This document shows, one piece after another, positions 1 through 7,528 of a stretch of 64,000 bases of DNA (the first letter of the stretch is position 1; every line of letters begins with the position of its first letter). Under the pieces are notes generated by a model. The model saw nothing but the letters and a program-made list of their open reading frames with translations, made no database searches and had not been told where the DNA came from. Source of the stretch: Microcystis panniformis FACHB-1757 (GTDB taxonomy: Bacteria; Cyanobacteriota; Cyanobacteriia; Cyanobacteriales; Microcystaceae). The DNA lies in contig NZ_CP011339.1 of NCBI RefSeq assembly GCF_001264245.1, positions 1,426,001 to 1,490,000 on the forward strand, read 5' to 3'. The position numbers and the translations under genes are program-made.

Positions 1-1348
1 GATCGTGATCTTTTAAGAGCGTACCCACGATCGCATGGCCCACTTCATGGTAAGCGATTAGGCGCTTGCTCTTGCTATCGACTAAAGGAGTACCTTCCAT
101 ACCCGCAATAACACGATCCACTGCGTCATCTATCTCTAGGAGGGTAATGGCATCTTTACGACGACGGGCGGTTAAAATTGCCGCTTCGTTGAGTAAATTG
201 GCTAAATCTGCGCCACTGAACCCCGGAGTGCGACGGGCGATCGCTTCGATGGAAACGTCGTTGGCCAGCTTTTTATTGCGGGCGTGAACGTCTAAAATCT
301 CTAAACGACCTTTAAAATCGGGCGCATCGACGGTTACTTGGCGATCAAAACGGCCCGGACGCATGAGAGCGGAATCGAGAACATCGGGGCGGTTAGTGGC
401 GGCAATGATGATAATTCCCGTATTCCCCTCGAAACCGTCCATTTCTGTCAATAATTGGTTTAGGGTTTGTTCCCGTTCATCGTTACCACCACCGATACCG
501 GCACCCCGTTGACGACCTACTGCGTCAATTTCATCGATAAATATTAAACAGGGAGCATTTTCCTTGGCTTTTTTGAACAAATCGCGCACGCGAGAAGCAC
601 CGACACCGACAAACATTTCCACAAATTCCGAACCGGAAATGCTGAAGAAAGGCACACCCGCTTCACCGGCGATCGCTTTAGCTAACAGGGTTTTACCCGT
701 ACCCGGAGGACCAACTAACAGGACTCCTTTGGGGATTTTGGCACCAACGGCGGTAAATTTCTCCGGTTGTTTGAGGAAAGTGACGACTTCCTGTAATTCT
801 TCCTTCGCTTCGTCAATTCCTGCCACATCATCAAAGGTGATGCCAGTTTTTGCTTCCATCTGGAAACGAGCTTTTGATTTGCCAAAACTCATGGCTTGAC
901 CGGGGCCGCCTGGCATATTATTAGAACGGCGGAACAGGAAAAAGAGAGCGGCAATCAGCAAAAAGGGGAAAAGTAGATTACCGAGGAATCCCCACCAAGC
1001 ACCGTCATTCCGCATCGGGTGTGCATCGAAACTAATTTTAGAATCGCGTAAACGGGCGATTAAATCGGGGGAATTGGCTGGTAAATCGACCCGTAGGCGT
1101 TGTACTCGGTTTTCTAGTTCTGGATCTAGGGCCTGTACGATCGCGGTTCTGCCACCTTCGTAGAGATCGACGCTAACAACCCTACCACTGTCTAGGTATT
1201 CTAGAAAGCGTCCGTAGGTCATGCGGGTACTGGCGGTGTTATTGCCGATATTACTGGTGGCGGTGGCAAAAGTGCCTTGCCAGAGGAAAAAACCGACCAC
1301 AAGGGCGGGCAATGTCCACAGTAAAATCGTTTTCCAGGATAGTTTCAT
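1..1348 (-). CDS. ftsH: ATP-dependent zinc metalloprotease FtsH (5' part, truncated by window edge)
   Basis: Membrane-anchored AAA+ protease that extracts and degrades damaged or short-lived membrane proteins; in cyanobacteria FtsH complexes turn over photosystem II D1 protein. The ATG lies at 1346-1348 on the minus strand and 449 codons are visible before the window ends. A hydrophobic N-terminal anchor covers about residues 7-24, a second membrane segment about 120-140, Walker A GPPGTGKT is at 213-220, Walker B LIFIDEID at 268-275, and the second region of homology with NRPDVLDSALMRPGRFDRQ at about 319-337. The protease zinc site HEVGH is at 434-438, eleven residues before the edge, so most of the M41 peptidase domain is not visible. 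Which of the several cyanobacterial FtsH paralogues this is cannot be said. Confidence 0.97.
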   Translation of the reverse strand, partial: MKLSWKTILLWTLPALVVGFFLWQGTFATATSNIGNNTASTRMTYGRFLEYLDSGRVVSVDLYEGGRTAIVQALDPELENRVQRLRVDLPANSPDLIARLRDSKISFDAHPMRNDGAWWGFLGNLLFPFLLIAALFFLFRRSNNMPGGPGQAMSFGKSKARFQMEAKTGITFDDVAGIDEAKEELQEVVTFLKQPEKFTAVGAKIPKGVLLVGPPGTGKTLLAKAIAGEAGVPFFSISGSEFVEMFVGVGASRVRDLFKKAKENAPCLIFIDEIDAVGRQRGAGIGGGNDEREQTLNQLLTEMDGFEGNTGIIIIAATNRPDVLDSALMRPGRFDRQVTVDAPDFKGRLEILDVHARNKKLANDVSIEAIARRTPGFSGADLANLLNEAAILTARRRKDAITLLEIDDAVDRVIAGMEGTPLVDSKSKRLIAYHEVGHAIVGTLLKDHD

Positions 1349-1585
1349 GTTTGTTTAGTGGTTCTAGGATAAAGATTTTTGCTTAACTCATTTAGCTGTT
1401 TTTGTCAAGGATTTTACGTTATTTTTTCGAGATTAATCCCCGCAGCCAATTAAATCTTAACTAAATGTAACGTAATTCTCATAATTCTGACAAGAATGGT
1501 GACGAGAGATTTTTTAGTTCATTTGTTCTAGCAAGAGTCTCATGGTTTCTGCGAGCAGCTGTACTGAATTTAAACTGCTTAAAGG

Positions 1586-1927
1586 TAAGTAGGGAGGCAC
1601 AATTATTTGTAGGATGGGTTAGCGGTAGCGTAACATGAGCGGGCGTTGGGTTTCATGCTTCAACCCAACCTACCTTCTATCCAACAAGGTTTTTAGATTT
1701 ATTCAGCAGACCCTAAGTAGGGAGGCACAATTATTTGTAGGATGGGTTAGCGGTAGCGTAACCCATGCGGGCGTTGGGTTTCATGCTTCAACCCAACCTA
1801 CCTTCTATCCAACAAGGTTTTTAGATTTATTCAGCAGACCCTAAGTAGGGAGGCACAATTATTTGTAGGATGGGTTAGCGGTAGCGGGCGTTGGGTTTCA
1901 TGCTTCAACCCAACCTACCTACCTTCT
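1586..1927. repeat. Three tandem copies of the TA-flanked MITE (family A)
   Basis: Three head-to-tail units start at 1586, 1715 and 1843, a period of about 128-129 bp. Each begins AAGTAGGGAGGCACAATTAT, contains two short inverted repeats (around GGGTTAGCGGTAGCGTAACC and GTTGGGTTTCATGCTTCAAC) and ends in CAACCTACC; the first two units are joined to the next by a linker reading about 40 bp. Single copies of the same unit, 118 bp long and bounded by AGTAGG/CCTACT with TA duplications, occur elsewhere in the window. The rest of 1349-2392 carries no convincing gene except the remnant at 2270-2377; the ftsH promoter should lie in 1349-1585 but no box is clear. Confidence 0.9.
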
Positions 1928-2029
1928 ATTGATACGAAAATCATCTTCAAAATCCTAGAATTGCTTCTTTTTCCCATATTTGATAATTTTGCTAGATGTA
2001 ACCAATTAAAGATAGAGGGGTGTATCTCA

Positions 2030-2198
2030 CTTATGCAGAAATACCAACAATCAGCAATTATCAGTGACCCTTAAATTATTACAGATATATCAGCAGCTAC
2101 CTGTAAGCATCCCACCGAAAAACTAATGCGCTCCGAGGTTTGGGGGCGGCACTTCGACACGCTCAGTGGCCGCGCCACGCACCCAACGGGGGGTTTGG
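2030..2198. repeat. Dispersed repeat family B (copy 1)
   Basis: About 170 bp related to 14368-14518 (inverted) and, in part, to 55650-55752. Shared pieces include the AATCAGCAATTATCAGTGAC stretch, GTAAGCATCCCACCGAAAAA and a GC-rich GGTTTGGGGGCGGC...CCCAACGGGGGGTTTGGG block that can fold back on itself. No reading frame is convincing. It appears to be a non-coding mobile or recombinational repeat. Confidence 0.75.
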
Positions 2199-2226
2199 GT
2201 AGGGTTGATTCATGAATCAACCCTAC
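2199..2226. repeat. 28-bp perfect palindrome
   Basis: Perfect palindrome centred on TTCATGAA with arms GTAGGGTTGATTCA. An identical palindrome lies at 25381-25408 and a variant at 31700-31725. The arm matches the TAGGGTTGATTCATT terminal repeat of the ISAs1-type elements in this window, so it may be two IS ends left head to head. Confidence 0.85.
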
Positions 2227-2269
2227 TATAGAGTTCTTGCATAATTAATTTTTGAGAGGGCAAAAATGA

Positions 2270-2377
2270 GATGCACCCAAGATAGAGTTAGTATCTCAAC
2301 AAAATTTTTACCCTGATTTAACCTTTATTCACGAGCCAACAGGAGCTAAGTTTGCTGTGGATAGAGATTACTATTGA
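2270..2377 (+). pseudogene. Remnant of a PD-(D/E)XK type II restriction endonuclease (putative)
   Basis: An open stretch of 35 codons without a start runs directly up to the methylase gene and ends at TGA 2375-2377. It contains YPDLTFIHEPTGAKFAVDRDYY-type sequence, in which a PD dipeptide is followed about 16 residues later by KFAVD. This spacing recalls the PD...(D/E)XK catalytic core of EcoRV-like restriction enzymes, whose equivalent segment usually reads like FAVDxKSTYR; here the lysine position is lost. It starts at the edge of a repeated sequence also present at 14568-14606, which suggests that the rest was removed by mobile-element activity. The position next to a GATC-type methylase fits a former restriction-modification pair, but the identification rests on short motif resemblance only. 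Confidence 0.35.
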
Positions 2378-2392
2378 TGAGGAGAGTGTTTA

Positions 2393-3325
2393 GTGAAGTT
2401 AACGCCACTTGTGCCACCGATTAAGTGTCAAGGAATTAAAACTAAATTGGTGAAAGATATTAAAAATATTGTGTCTGATCTTAGCTTTGGGCGTTGGATA
2501 GAACCCTTTTCTGGATCGGGGGTGGTGGCTTTTAATATTAATCCCAAAAAGGCTTTACTTGCGGACACAAATACTCATATTATCCAGTTTTATAATAATC
2601 TAAAAAATCAAGTTATTACCAGTAAAACTGTGAAGCTTTTTTTGCAAGAAAATGGTCAAGTTCTTAAGGAACAGGGAGAAAGTTATTATTATCAGGTACG
2701 AGAAAGATTTAATCAAGCTCCTAATTCTCTGGATTTTTTATTTCTCAATCGCTCCTGTTTTAATGGCGTGATGAGATTCAATCGTAAGGGACAGTTTAAC
2801 GTACCTTACTGTCATAAATCAGAGCGATTTTCTCAAGCATATATTACCAAAATAGTCAATCAAGTTATTGCCCTAGAAAATATTCTTATTAAAACTGATT
2901 ATAATTTTCAAGTTGCTGACTTTCGAGAGACTTTATCTGATTGGCAAAAAACAGACTTGATCTATCTCGATCCTCCTTATTTAGGGAGACACACCGATTA
3001 TTTTAACTCTTGGTCTGAAGAGGATGAAGATTGTTTGGTGACTATTTTAAAGGATATTTCTTGTCGGTTTATTTTGTCCACTTGGCACAGTAATCAGTTT
3101 AGAAGCAATCCTTTAATTAAAAAAAATTGGAGTGCTGATCAGTTTTATATCTATACTAAACAGCATTTTTATCATGTGGGTTCCACAGAAAAATTACGTC
3201 ATCCGATCACCGAAGCACTCATTACTAACTTTAACATTCCCTTCTTGCCAGAGCGAGGAACTGATTTGCAACAACTGTCATTATTGCCATCGACAGCAGA
3301 AAATGAGGGAGTGAGAACAGTCTAG
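2393..3325 (+). CDS. DNA adenine methylase, Dam / D12 class
   Basis: Transfers a methyl group from S-adenosylmethionine to N6 of adenine in duplex DNA; the family usually recognises GATC or related sites. Start is GTG 2393, chosen because ATGAGGAG lies 9 nt upstream and the protein begins in register with the family. The SAM-binding motif EPFSGSGVVAFN is at residues 37-48 and the catalytic DPPY at 193-196; 310 residues is normal for a D12 enzyme. The TLVPPIKCQG-like N-terminus corresponds to the family's KWAGGK region. The gene seems solitary now, with a possible endonuclease remnant just upstream and a small unrelated gene in the opposite direction downstream. An orphan Dam role in mismatch repair or replication is as possible as a leftover from restriction-modification. 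Confidence 0.93.
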   Translation: MKLTPLVPPIKCQGIKTKLVKDIKNIVSDLSFGRWIEPFSGSGVVAFNINPKKALLADTNTHIIQFYNNLKNQVITSKTVKLFLQENGQVLKEQGESYYYQVRERFNQAPNSLDFLFLNRSCFNGVMRFNRKGQFNVPYCHKSERFSQAYITKIVNQVIALENILIKTDYNFQVADFRETLSDWQKTDLIYLDPPYLGRHTDYFNSWSEEDEDCLVTILKDISCRFILSTWHSNQFRSNPLIKKNWSADQFYIYTKQHFYHVGSTEKLRHPITEALITNFNIPFLPERGTDLQQLSLLPSTAENEGVRTV

Positions 3326-3360
3326 AAGATGCCTAGTTGCTAATTCTCACTCCTTACTAT

Positions 3361-3675
3361 TTATCCTTGGCTTTGGCGTAGATGGTCATTAATTTGGCGT
3401 TTACGCTTTTCTTCGGGGGCAGTGCTAGTAATTTCGCCAAAATCTTGACTACTCATGGAAAGATGGGACATTATCTTTCTTTTGCGCTCTTTAGCAGTTA
3501 ATTCCGGTGAAGGAGTTACTGGAGGCGGCGCTGCCACGGGTTCCGCTGCCACCGGAGGAGTTTCCACAATTGGCAGCGGTTTTTTGGGAATATAGTCAGC
3601 ACCAGTGGTACTTCTGGAGAGATGATCGAGAATGCGCCGTTTGCGATCGTCAGTAGCCATAAAAATCTTTGCCAA
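3361..3675 (-). CDS. Small conserved protein with three RKRxIxxHL repeats
   Basis: The 104-residue product has no membrane segment or recognised enzyme motif. Three copies of a short basic motif are visible: DRKRRILDHLSRST near residue 10, ERKRKIMSHLSMSS near 63 and EKRKRQINDHLRQS near 89, separated by a proline- and alanine-rich linker of about 25 residues. This suggests three short helices that bind the same partner, joined by a flexible tether. I recall similar small cyanobacterial proteins only as hypotheticals. It is convergent with the methylase and divergent from psbX. Function unknown. Confidence 0.7.
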   Translation of the reverse strand: MAKIFMATDDRKRRILDHLSRSTTGADYIPKKPLPIVETPPVAAEPVAAPPPVTPSPELTAKERKRKIMSHLSMSSQDFGEITSTAPEEKRKRQINDHLRQSQG

Positions 3676-3878
3676 TCTAGTTTAAAGTTTTGTAACTATC
3701 ACCTATTGTCAAACATCCCTATCCCCTTGAGAAGTCAAGGGAGACTTTATCTTGAGGGATTGAAGACATATAAAACCTGCGATCGCATCTATCTGGTCGT
3801 GGAAGTGGAGGTCTTCTCGCCCAAGGTGATAAGATAAAAAACTAAGTCTTTGAAAATATGACAAAGGATTTATCTATC

Positions 3879-3998
3879 ATGACACCCTCTTTAGCTAACT
3901 TTCTCTGGAGCCTTGTTTTAGGTGCGGCTATCGTCCTGATCCCTGCCACTATCGGCTTGATTTTCATCAGTCAATACGACAAGATCAAACGGACTTAA
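3879..3998 (+). CDS. psbX: Photosystem II protein PsbX
   Basis: Low-molecular-weight subunit of photosystem II located next to cytochrome b559 in the thylakoid membrane, affecting quinone exchange and PSII stability. The 39-residue product begins MTPSLANFLWSLVLGAAIVL and has one transmembrane helix at about residues 8-31 followed by a charged tail ending DKIKRT, which closely matches PsbX as I know it. The ATG at 3879 follows the A/T-rich stretch of its own leader. It is monocistronic: upstream gene is divergent and a strong hairpin lies 10 bp beyond the stop. Confidence 0.95.
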   Translation: MTPSLANFLWSLVLGAAIVLIPATIGLIFISQYDKIKRT

Positions 3999-4007
3999 TT
4001 TAAAATC

Positions 4008-4044
4008 CTAAAATGCCTAGACCGATTCCGTCTGGGCATTTTAG
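4008..4044. terminator. Bidirectional terminator between psbX and comF
   Basis: Inverted repeat CTAAAATGCCTAGAC / GTCTGGGCATTTTAG with a 7-nt loop and one mismatch; A-rich left and T-rich right flanks allow it to serve both psbX and the convergent comF gene, whose stop codon sits inside the right arm. Confidence 0.8.
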
Positions 4045-4688
4045 CTAATTTTGGAACTGGCAAGAGCGATCGCACCGACTACCCGATATCCCTCTGTGCG
4101 TAAAACCTGCACGGCTTCCTCGATCGTGGTTCCTGTAGTATAAATATCGTCAATTAAGAGAATCGGTACTGATTTCGGTAAATTTTTCCCCAGTTGAAAA
4201 GCCGCTTGCATCGTCTTTTTTCTTTCCTCGGCTGCCAGACTAAATAAAGCTGCCGTGTTCTTAATCCGAATTAATCCGCGACTAGCCAGATGATAACCGG
4301 TTAAACGACAAAAACCCTCGCCAATGACTTCTGCTTGATTAAAACCCCTTTCCCTTAATCTTTCTGGGTGGAGAGGGATAGGAATCACCGTCAAACGTTT
4401 ATCGGTGAGGGGAGGACGCAGCAGCCAAGTTTCCCCCATGCAACTGCCTAGCAAAGAGCCGAGAGCGGGATGGCGATCATATTTCATTTTAGCGATCACC
4501 TGTTTTAATTTACCTTCATAGCGTCCCCAGATAAACAGGGGAATAGAACCGTGCCAGAGAAAAAGCGGGTTATTCTGACGATAGGCCTGTAATTGTCGCC
4601 CACAATCACGGCAAAGCTCTTGATCGCTCTGCCGTTGACAAAGAGGACAGGGAGACTTAAGAAATAAAGCGAGAAAAGGTTCGAGCAT
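4041..4688 (-). CDS. comF: ComF family protein (phosphoribosyltransferase-like)
   Basis: ComF-family protein; in naturally competent bacteria it is needed for uptake or handling of transforming DNA, and the fold is that of a type I phosphoribosyltransferase. An N-terminal zinc-finger-like CPLC...CRDC quartet occupies residues 14-29. The PRPP-loop motif ILLIDDIYTTGTTIEEA is at about 175-191. The 215-residue length is typical. It overlaps the upstream DUF1816 gene by 32 nt, so the two are probably co-transcribed. Natural competence has been reported for some Microcystis strains; the role here is inferred from family membership. Confidence 0.9.
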   Translation of the reverse strand: MLEPFLALFLKSPCPLCQRQSDQELCRDCGRQLQAYRQNNPLFLWHGSIPLFIWGRYEGKLKQVIAKMKYDRHPALGSLLGSCMGETWLLRPPLTDKRLTVIPIPLHPERLRERGFNQAEVIGEGFCRLTGYHLASRGLIRIKNTAALFSLAAEERKKTMQAAFQLGKNLPKSVPILLIDDIYTTGTTIEEAVQVLRTEGYRVVGAIALASSKIS

Positions 4689-4956
4689 GGGAAGCGAAAG
4701 TTTTAGCTAGATCCTGATTTCCATCGTCAAAAACGGTCAAATAATGGGGATTACTCCGCTCGATCGAAAGACTGATTCCTTGCGCTCCTTCGGACTCTAG
4801 ATCTTGGAGATAACCCCCCTGATGCTGTTGTGCTTCCTCAAAAGAGGCAAAGGGACCAAAATAGTAGGTACAGTGGGGATAAAGGGAGGTAATTTTCAGC
4901 CACCAAGGCGTATTATCGTCAGAAATTTTATTTGTCTGCAAGAAAGATAAAATCAT
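4657..4956 (-). CDS. DUF1816 domain protein
   Basis: Small cyanobacterial protein of unknown function. The DUF1816 signature is visible as PWWLKITSLYPHCTYYFGPF, EEAQQHQGGYLQDLESEGAQ and a final ISLSIERSNPHYLTVF block. I place the start at ATG 4956 (99 residues) since the reading frame upstream to 5043 has only a TTG start and does not resemble the family; the longer 128-residue form is possible. The 3' end overlaps the start of comF. Related domains are found in cyanobacteria near phycobilisome or CpcD-like proteins, but nothing here shows such a link. Confidence 0.8.
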   Translation of the reverse strand: MILSFLQTNKISDDNTPWWLKITSLYPHCTYYFGPFASFEEAQQHQGGYLQDLESEGAQGISLSIERSNPHYLTVFDDGNQDLAKTFASHARTFSRFIS

Positions 4957-5210
4957 GTTCTGGTATTGATAGGGTACAGGGATTGCAGGAATTAAGGATA
5001 GGTTTGAGGAACTTTGCCCCCATAATTCCGATTTGCTGGCCAAAAAATCGAGCTTTTGGCCAAAGAGAGTCTTTTTATCGTATTAGATTAACAAGGGGAT
5101 CGGTCGCAAAATCAAAAGAGATTCTAAAAATTCCCCTCAGCCAAGGGGAAGCGGATCGAGATAGGATAGTAAGGAGTTTTTTTGTAGAAAGCTAAGGGGA
5201 TCAGATAACT

Positions 5211-5570
5211 ATGAGCCAGATCACGGACACGGATAAGAGTCTTGAGGCGATGAAGAATTTTGCCGAACAGTACGCTAGACGTACAAATACTTACTTCTGT
5301 AGCGATCTCTCGGTGACAGCGGTGGTAATTGAGGGGTTAGCGCGTCATAAGGACGAATTAGGCTCTCCTTTATGTCCCTGTCGTCACTACGAAGACAAAG
5401 AAGCGGAGGTAAAAAATACTTTCTGGAATTGTCCCTGTGTGCCGATGCGGGAACGGAAAGAATGTCACTGTATGCTATTTATTACCCCCGATAACGAGTT
5501 TGCTGGGGAAGAACAGACAATTTCCCTCGACTATATCCAAGAAGTCCGCGAATCGATGAAGGGGCATTAG
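5211..5570 (+). CDS. ftrC: Ferredoxin-thioredoxin reductase, catalytic (beta) chain
   Basis: Catalytic subunit of the [4Fe-4S] enzyme that passes electrons from photosystem I-reduced ferredoxin to thioredoxins, so coupling light to regulation of carbon metabolism. All six conserved cysteines are present at residues 55, 57, 74, 76, 85 and 87 in the expected CPC...CPC...CHC pattern: the cluster ligands and the redox-active pair. The length of 119 residues is normal. The preceding AGCTAAGGGGATCAGATAACT gives a weak ribosome-binding site. The DUF309 gene starts 9 bp after its stop, so the two probably share a transcript. Confidence 0.97.
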   Translation: MSQITDTDKSLEAMKNFAEQYARRTNTYFCSDLSVTAVVIEGLARHKDELGSPLCPCRHYEDKEAEVKNTFWNCPCVPMRERKECHCMLFITPDNEFAGEEQTISLDYIQEVRESMKGH

Positions 5571-5579
5571 TTTAGGGTA

Positions 5580-6005
5580 ATGACAGCCAGCGCTTTTGGC
5601 CAAGGAATCGACGAATTTAATCGCCAGCAATTCTATGCTTGTCATGATACCCTAGAGGCTTTGTGGATGGAGTCCGCAGAGCCTGAAAAAACCTTTTATC
5701 AAGGCATTTTGCAGATTGCTGTCGCTTGTTACCATCTGGAAAATAATAACTGGCGCGGAGCGGTAATTCTTTTGGGAGAAGGGGTTAGACGTTTACAACA
5801 CTATCAACCCGATTACGAGGGGATCAACGTGACGCATTTGGTGGGGGAGAGTTTGGATCTATTAAACTTTTTACAGAATCTCGATCCCCAAGCTTTACCA
5901 GCAGTGCTAGAAGCGATGAAAAGCCATCAGGAACATCCTCATGCCCACCTCGATCGATCTATCTGTTCTCTGCCGAAAATCCTCAAAAGTCATCCCGTTC
6001 TCTAA
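5580..6005 (+). CDS. DUF309 domain protein
   Basis: A 141-residue helical protein of the DUF309 family. Typical features are FNRQQFYACHDTLEALWM near residues 12-29, where the HD-E pattern is the most conserved part of the family, then FYQGILQIAVACYHLENNNWRGAVILLGEGVRRL. No biochemical function is established. It lies 9 bp after ftrC and about 50 bp before the lptA-like gene, all in one direction, so it could be part of the same transcription unit. Confidence 0.85.
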   Translation: MTASAFGQGIDEFNRQQFYACHDTLEALWMESAEPEKTFYQGILQIAVACYHLENNNWRGAVILLGEGVRRLQHYQPDYEGINVTHLVGESLDLLNFLQNLDPQALPAVLEAMKSHQEHPHAHLDRSICSLPKILKSHPVL

Positions 6006-6054
6006 AAAGCTAGATTAGTGAGTCAATACAATTACGTCTATAGGTGACATTTCT

Positions 6055-6555
6055 ATGAGAGCAAGATCCGCAAAAATCAGAGGATGGCTAGTTGCCCTCG
6101 TTTCTACTAGCTTAGTCATGGGATTGGGCAATTCTCCCCTAGTCAAAGCACAGCAGAATATCGTACCAGGTAATGCCATGACAGTGCGATCGGATATTCA
6201 AGAGGCAAACTCAAAAACGGGCGTAATTACTGCGAGGGGTAACGTACAAGTGTTCTACCCCGCCCGCAAAATGCAGGCCACTTCTGCCCAAGCTCAGTAT
6301 TTTAGCCGCGAACGTCGTTTAGTGATGACGGGTAATGTTTATGTTTTGCAGGAAGGCAACAGTATCCGCGCTGAAACGATGACTTATCTTGTCGATGAGG
6401 GCAGATTTATCGCTACTCCCCAAACCAGTCAGCAGGTGGAGTCAATTTATTTAGTCAAAGATAACGAAACTTCTCCCCAACCGGCAGCCTCCCCGACACC
6501 CGCACCCATACCTTCCCCTTCCCTCCCCGCTGCCCCAATTATTAACCCGCAGTGA
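6055..6555 (+). CDS. lptA: LptA/OstA-like periplasmic lipopolysaccharide transport protein
   Basis: Predicted periplasmic bridge protein that carries lipopolysaccharide from the inner-membrane LptBFG(C) complex toward LptD. A signal peptide (basic MRARSAKIRG, hydrophobic WLVALVSTSLVMGLG, cleavage near VKA-QQ at residue 32) is visible. The OstA-like beta-jellyroll follows, with repeated strands such as VRSDIQEANSKTGVITARGN, VQVFYPARKMQATSAQAQYF and RLVMTGNVYVLQEGNSIRAE. The last 25 residues are proline/alanine-rich. Context supports the role: lptB starts about 210 bp downstream and lptF/G follows. Confidence 0.88.
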   Translation: MRARSAKIRGWLVALVSTSLVMGLGNSPLVKAQQNIVPGNAMTVRSDIQEANSKTGVITARGNVQVFYPARKMQATSAQAQYFSRERRLVMTGNVYVLQEGNSIRAETMTYLVDEGRFIATPQTSQQVESIYLVKDNETSPQPAASPTPAPIPSPSLPAAPIINPQ

Positions 6556-6612
6556 TAGTCAGGAGTCAGGAGACTCCGAGACAGGAGGCAAAAGACAAAA
6601 GGCAGTATTCTC

Positions 6613-6755
6613 CCCACACCCCACACCCCACACCCCACACCCCACACCCTACACCCCACCCCCCCACTTCCCCACACCCCACACCCTACACCCCACCCCC
6701 CCACTTCCCCACACCCCACTTCCCCACACCCCACATCCCACACCCCACACCCCAA
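6613..6755. repeat. CACACCC-type low-complexity tract between lptA and lptB
   Basis: About 140 bp composed almost only of CACACCCCA and CCCCACTT units on the plus strand, with shorter similar tracts at 16401-16440 and 41028-41058. It interrupts the spacing between lptA-like and lptB and makes the lptB frame falsely open upstream. Slippage could change its length. Confidence 0.9.
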
Positions 6756-6767
6756 CACTGGATAAAG

Positions 6768-7496
6768 ATGACTTTAGTATTAGAAAATATCCATAAATCC
6801 TACGGTAAAAGGCTCGTGGTTAACCGGGTGAGTATTACTGTTGCCCCGGGGGAAATTGTCGGGTTATTAGGACCAAATGGTGCGGGGAAAACCACAACTT
6901 TTTATATCGCCACGGGATTAATTAAACCGAATCTAGGACGCGTTTGGCTCGATCAAAAAGAAATTACTAAATTACCCCTTAATCAGAGGGCGCGTCTGGG
7001 GATTGGCTATCTGACGCAGCAGGCCAGTATTTTTCGTTATTTAACTGTATCAGAAAATATTCAGTTAGCCCTAGAACAGTCGGGGGTTCCCTTTTCCCAA
7101 CGGACAAATCGTCTCTATGATTTATTAAAAGAATTTCGCCTCGATAAGATTGTTGGCACTAAAGGCGCTTACGTTTCTGGAGGAGAAAGAAGAAGGACGG
7201 AATTAGCTCGCGCTTTAGCGGTGGGAGTCAACGGACCAAGATTTTTGTTATTAGATGAACCCTTCGCTGGGGTGGATCCAATCGCTGTGTCTGAGATTCA
7301 AGCGATGATCGCTGGTTTAAGGGATCGTCAGATGGGAATTTTAATTACCGATCACAATGTGCGAGAAACTTTGGCTATCACTAATCGGGCTTATATTATG
7401 CGCGAAGGGCAGATTTTAGCGGCGGGAAGTGGCGAAGAACTGTATAATAATCCTCTGGTGCGTCAGTATTATTTGGGTGATAATTTTTTCAGATAA
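6768..7496 (+). CDS. lptB: LPS export ABC transporter ATP-binding protein LptB
   Basis: Cytoplasmic ATPase that drives lipopolysaccharide extraction by the LptFG permease. Start is ATG 6768, giving 242 residues, the normal LptB length; the frame stays open farther upstream only because of the CACACCC tract, whose proline/histidine translation is not real protein. Walker A GPNGAGKT is at residues 35-42, the Q-loop near YLTQQASIF, the signature VSGGERRRTELARAL at about 139-153, Walker B FLLLDEPFAGVDP follows, and the H-loop lies in ITDHNVRET. It lies 32 bp ahead of the permease gene. Confidence 0.95.
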   Translation: MTLVLENIHKSYGKRLVVNRVSITVAPGEIVGLLGPNGAGKTTTFYIATGLIKPNLGRVWLDQKEITKLPLNQRARLGIGYLTQQASIFRYLTVSENIQLALEQSGVPFSQRTNRLYDLLKEFRLDKIVGTKGAYVSGGERRRTELARALAVGVNGPRFLLLDEPFAGVDPIAVSEIQAMIAGLRDRQMGILITDHNVRETLAITNRAYIMREGQILAAGSGEELYNNPLVRQYYLGDNFFR

Positions 7497-7528
7497 TTGT
7501 TATTAATAAAAAATCGCTGCATTATATC

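Noticed and set aside
1635..1844. 69-residue frame SGRWVSCFNPTYLLSNKVFR
   Set aside because: It lies wholly within the tandem MITE units and repeats itself with the array.
6552..6767. N-terminal extension of LptB rich in Pro, His and Thr
   Set aside because: It is encoded by the CACACCC tract; LptB homologues start at the position of ATG 6768.
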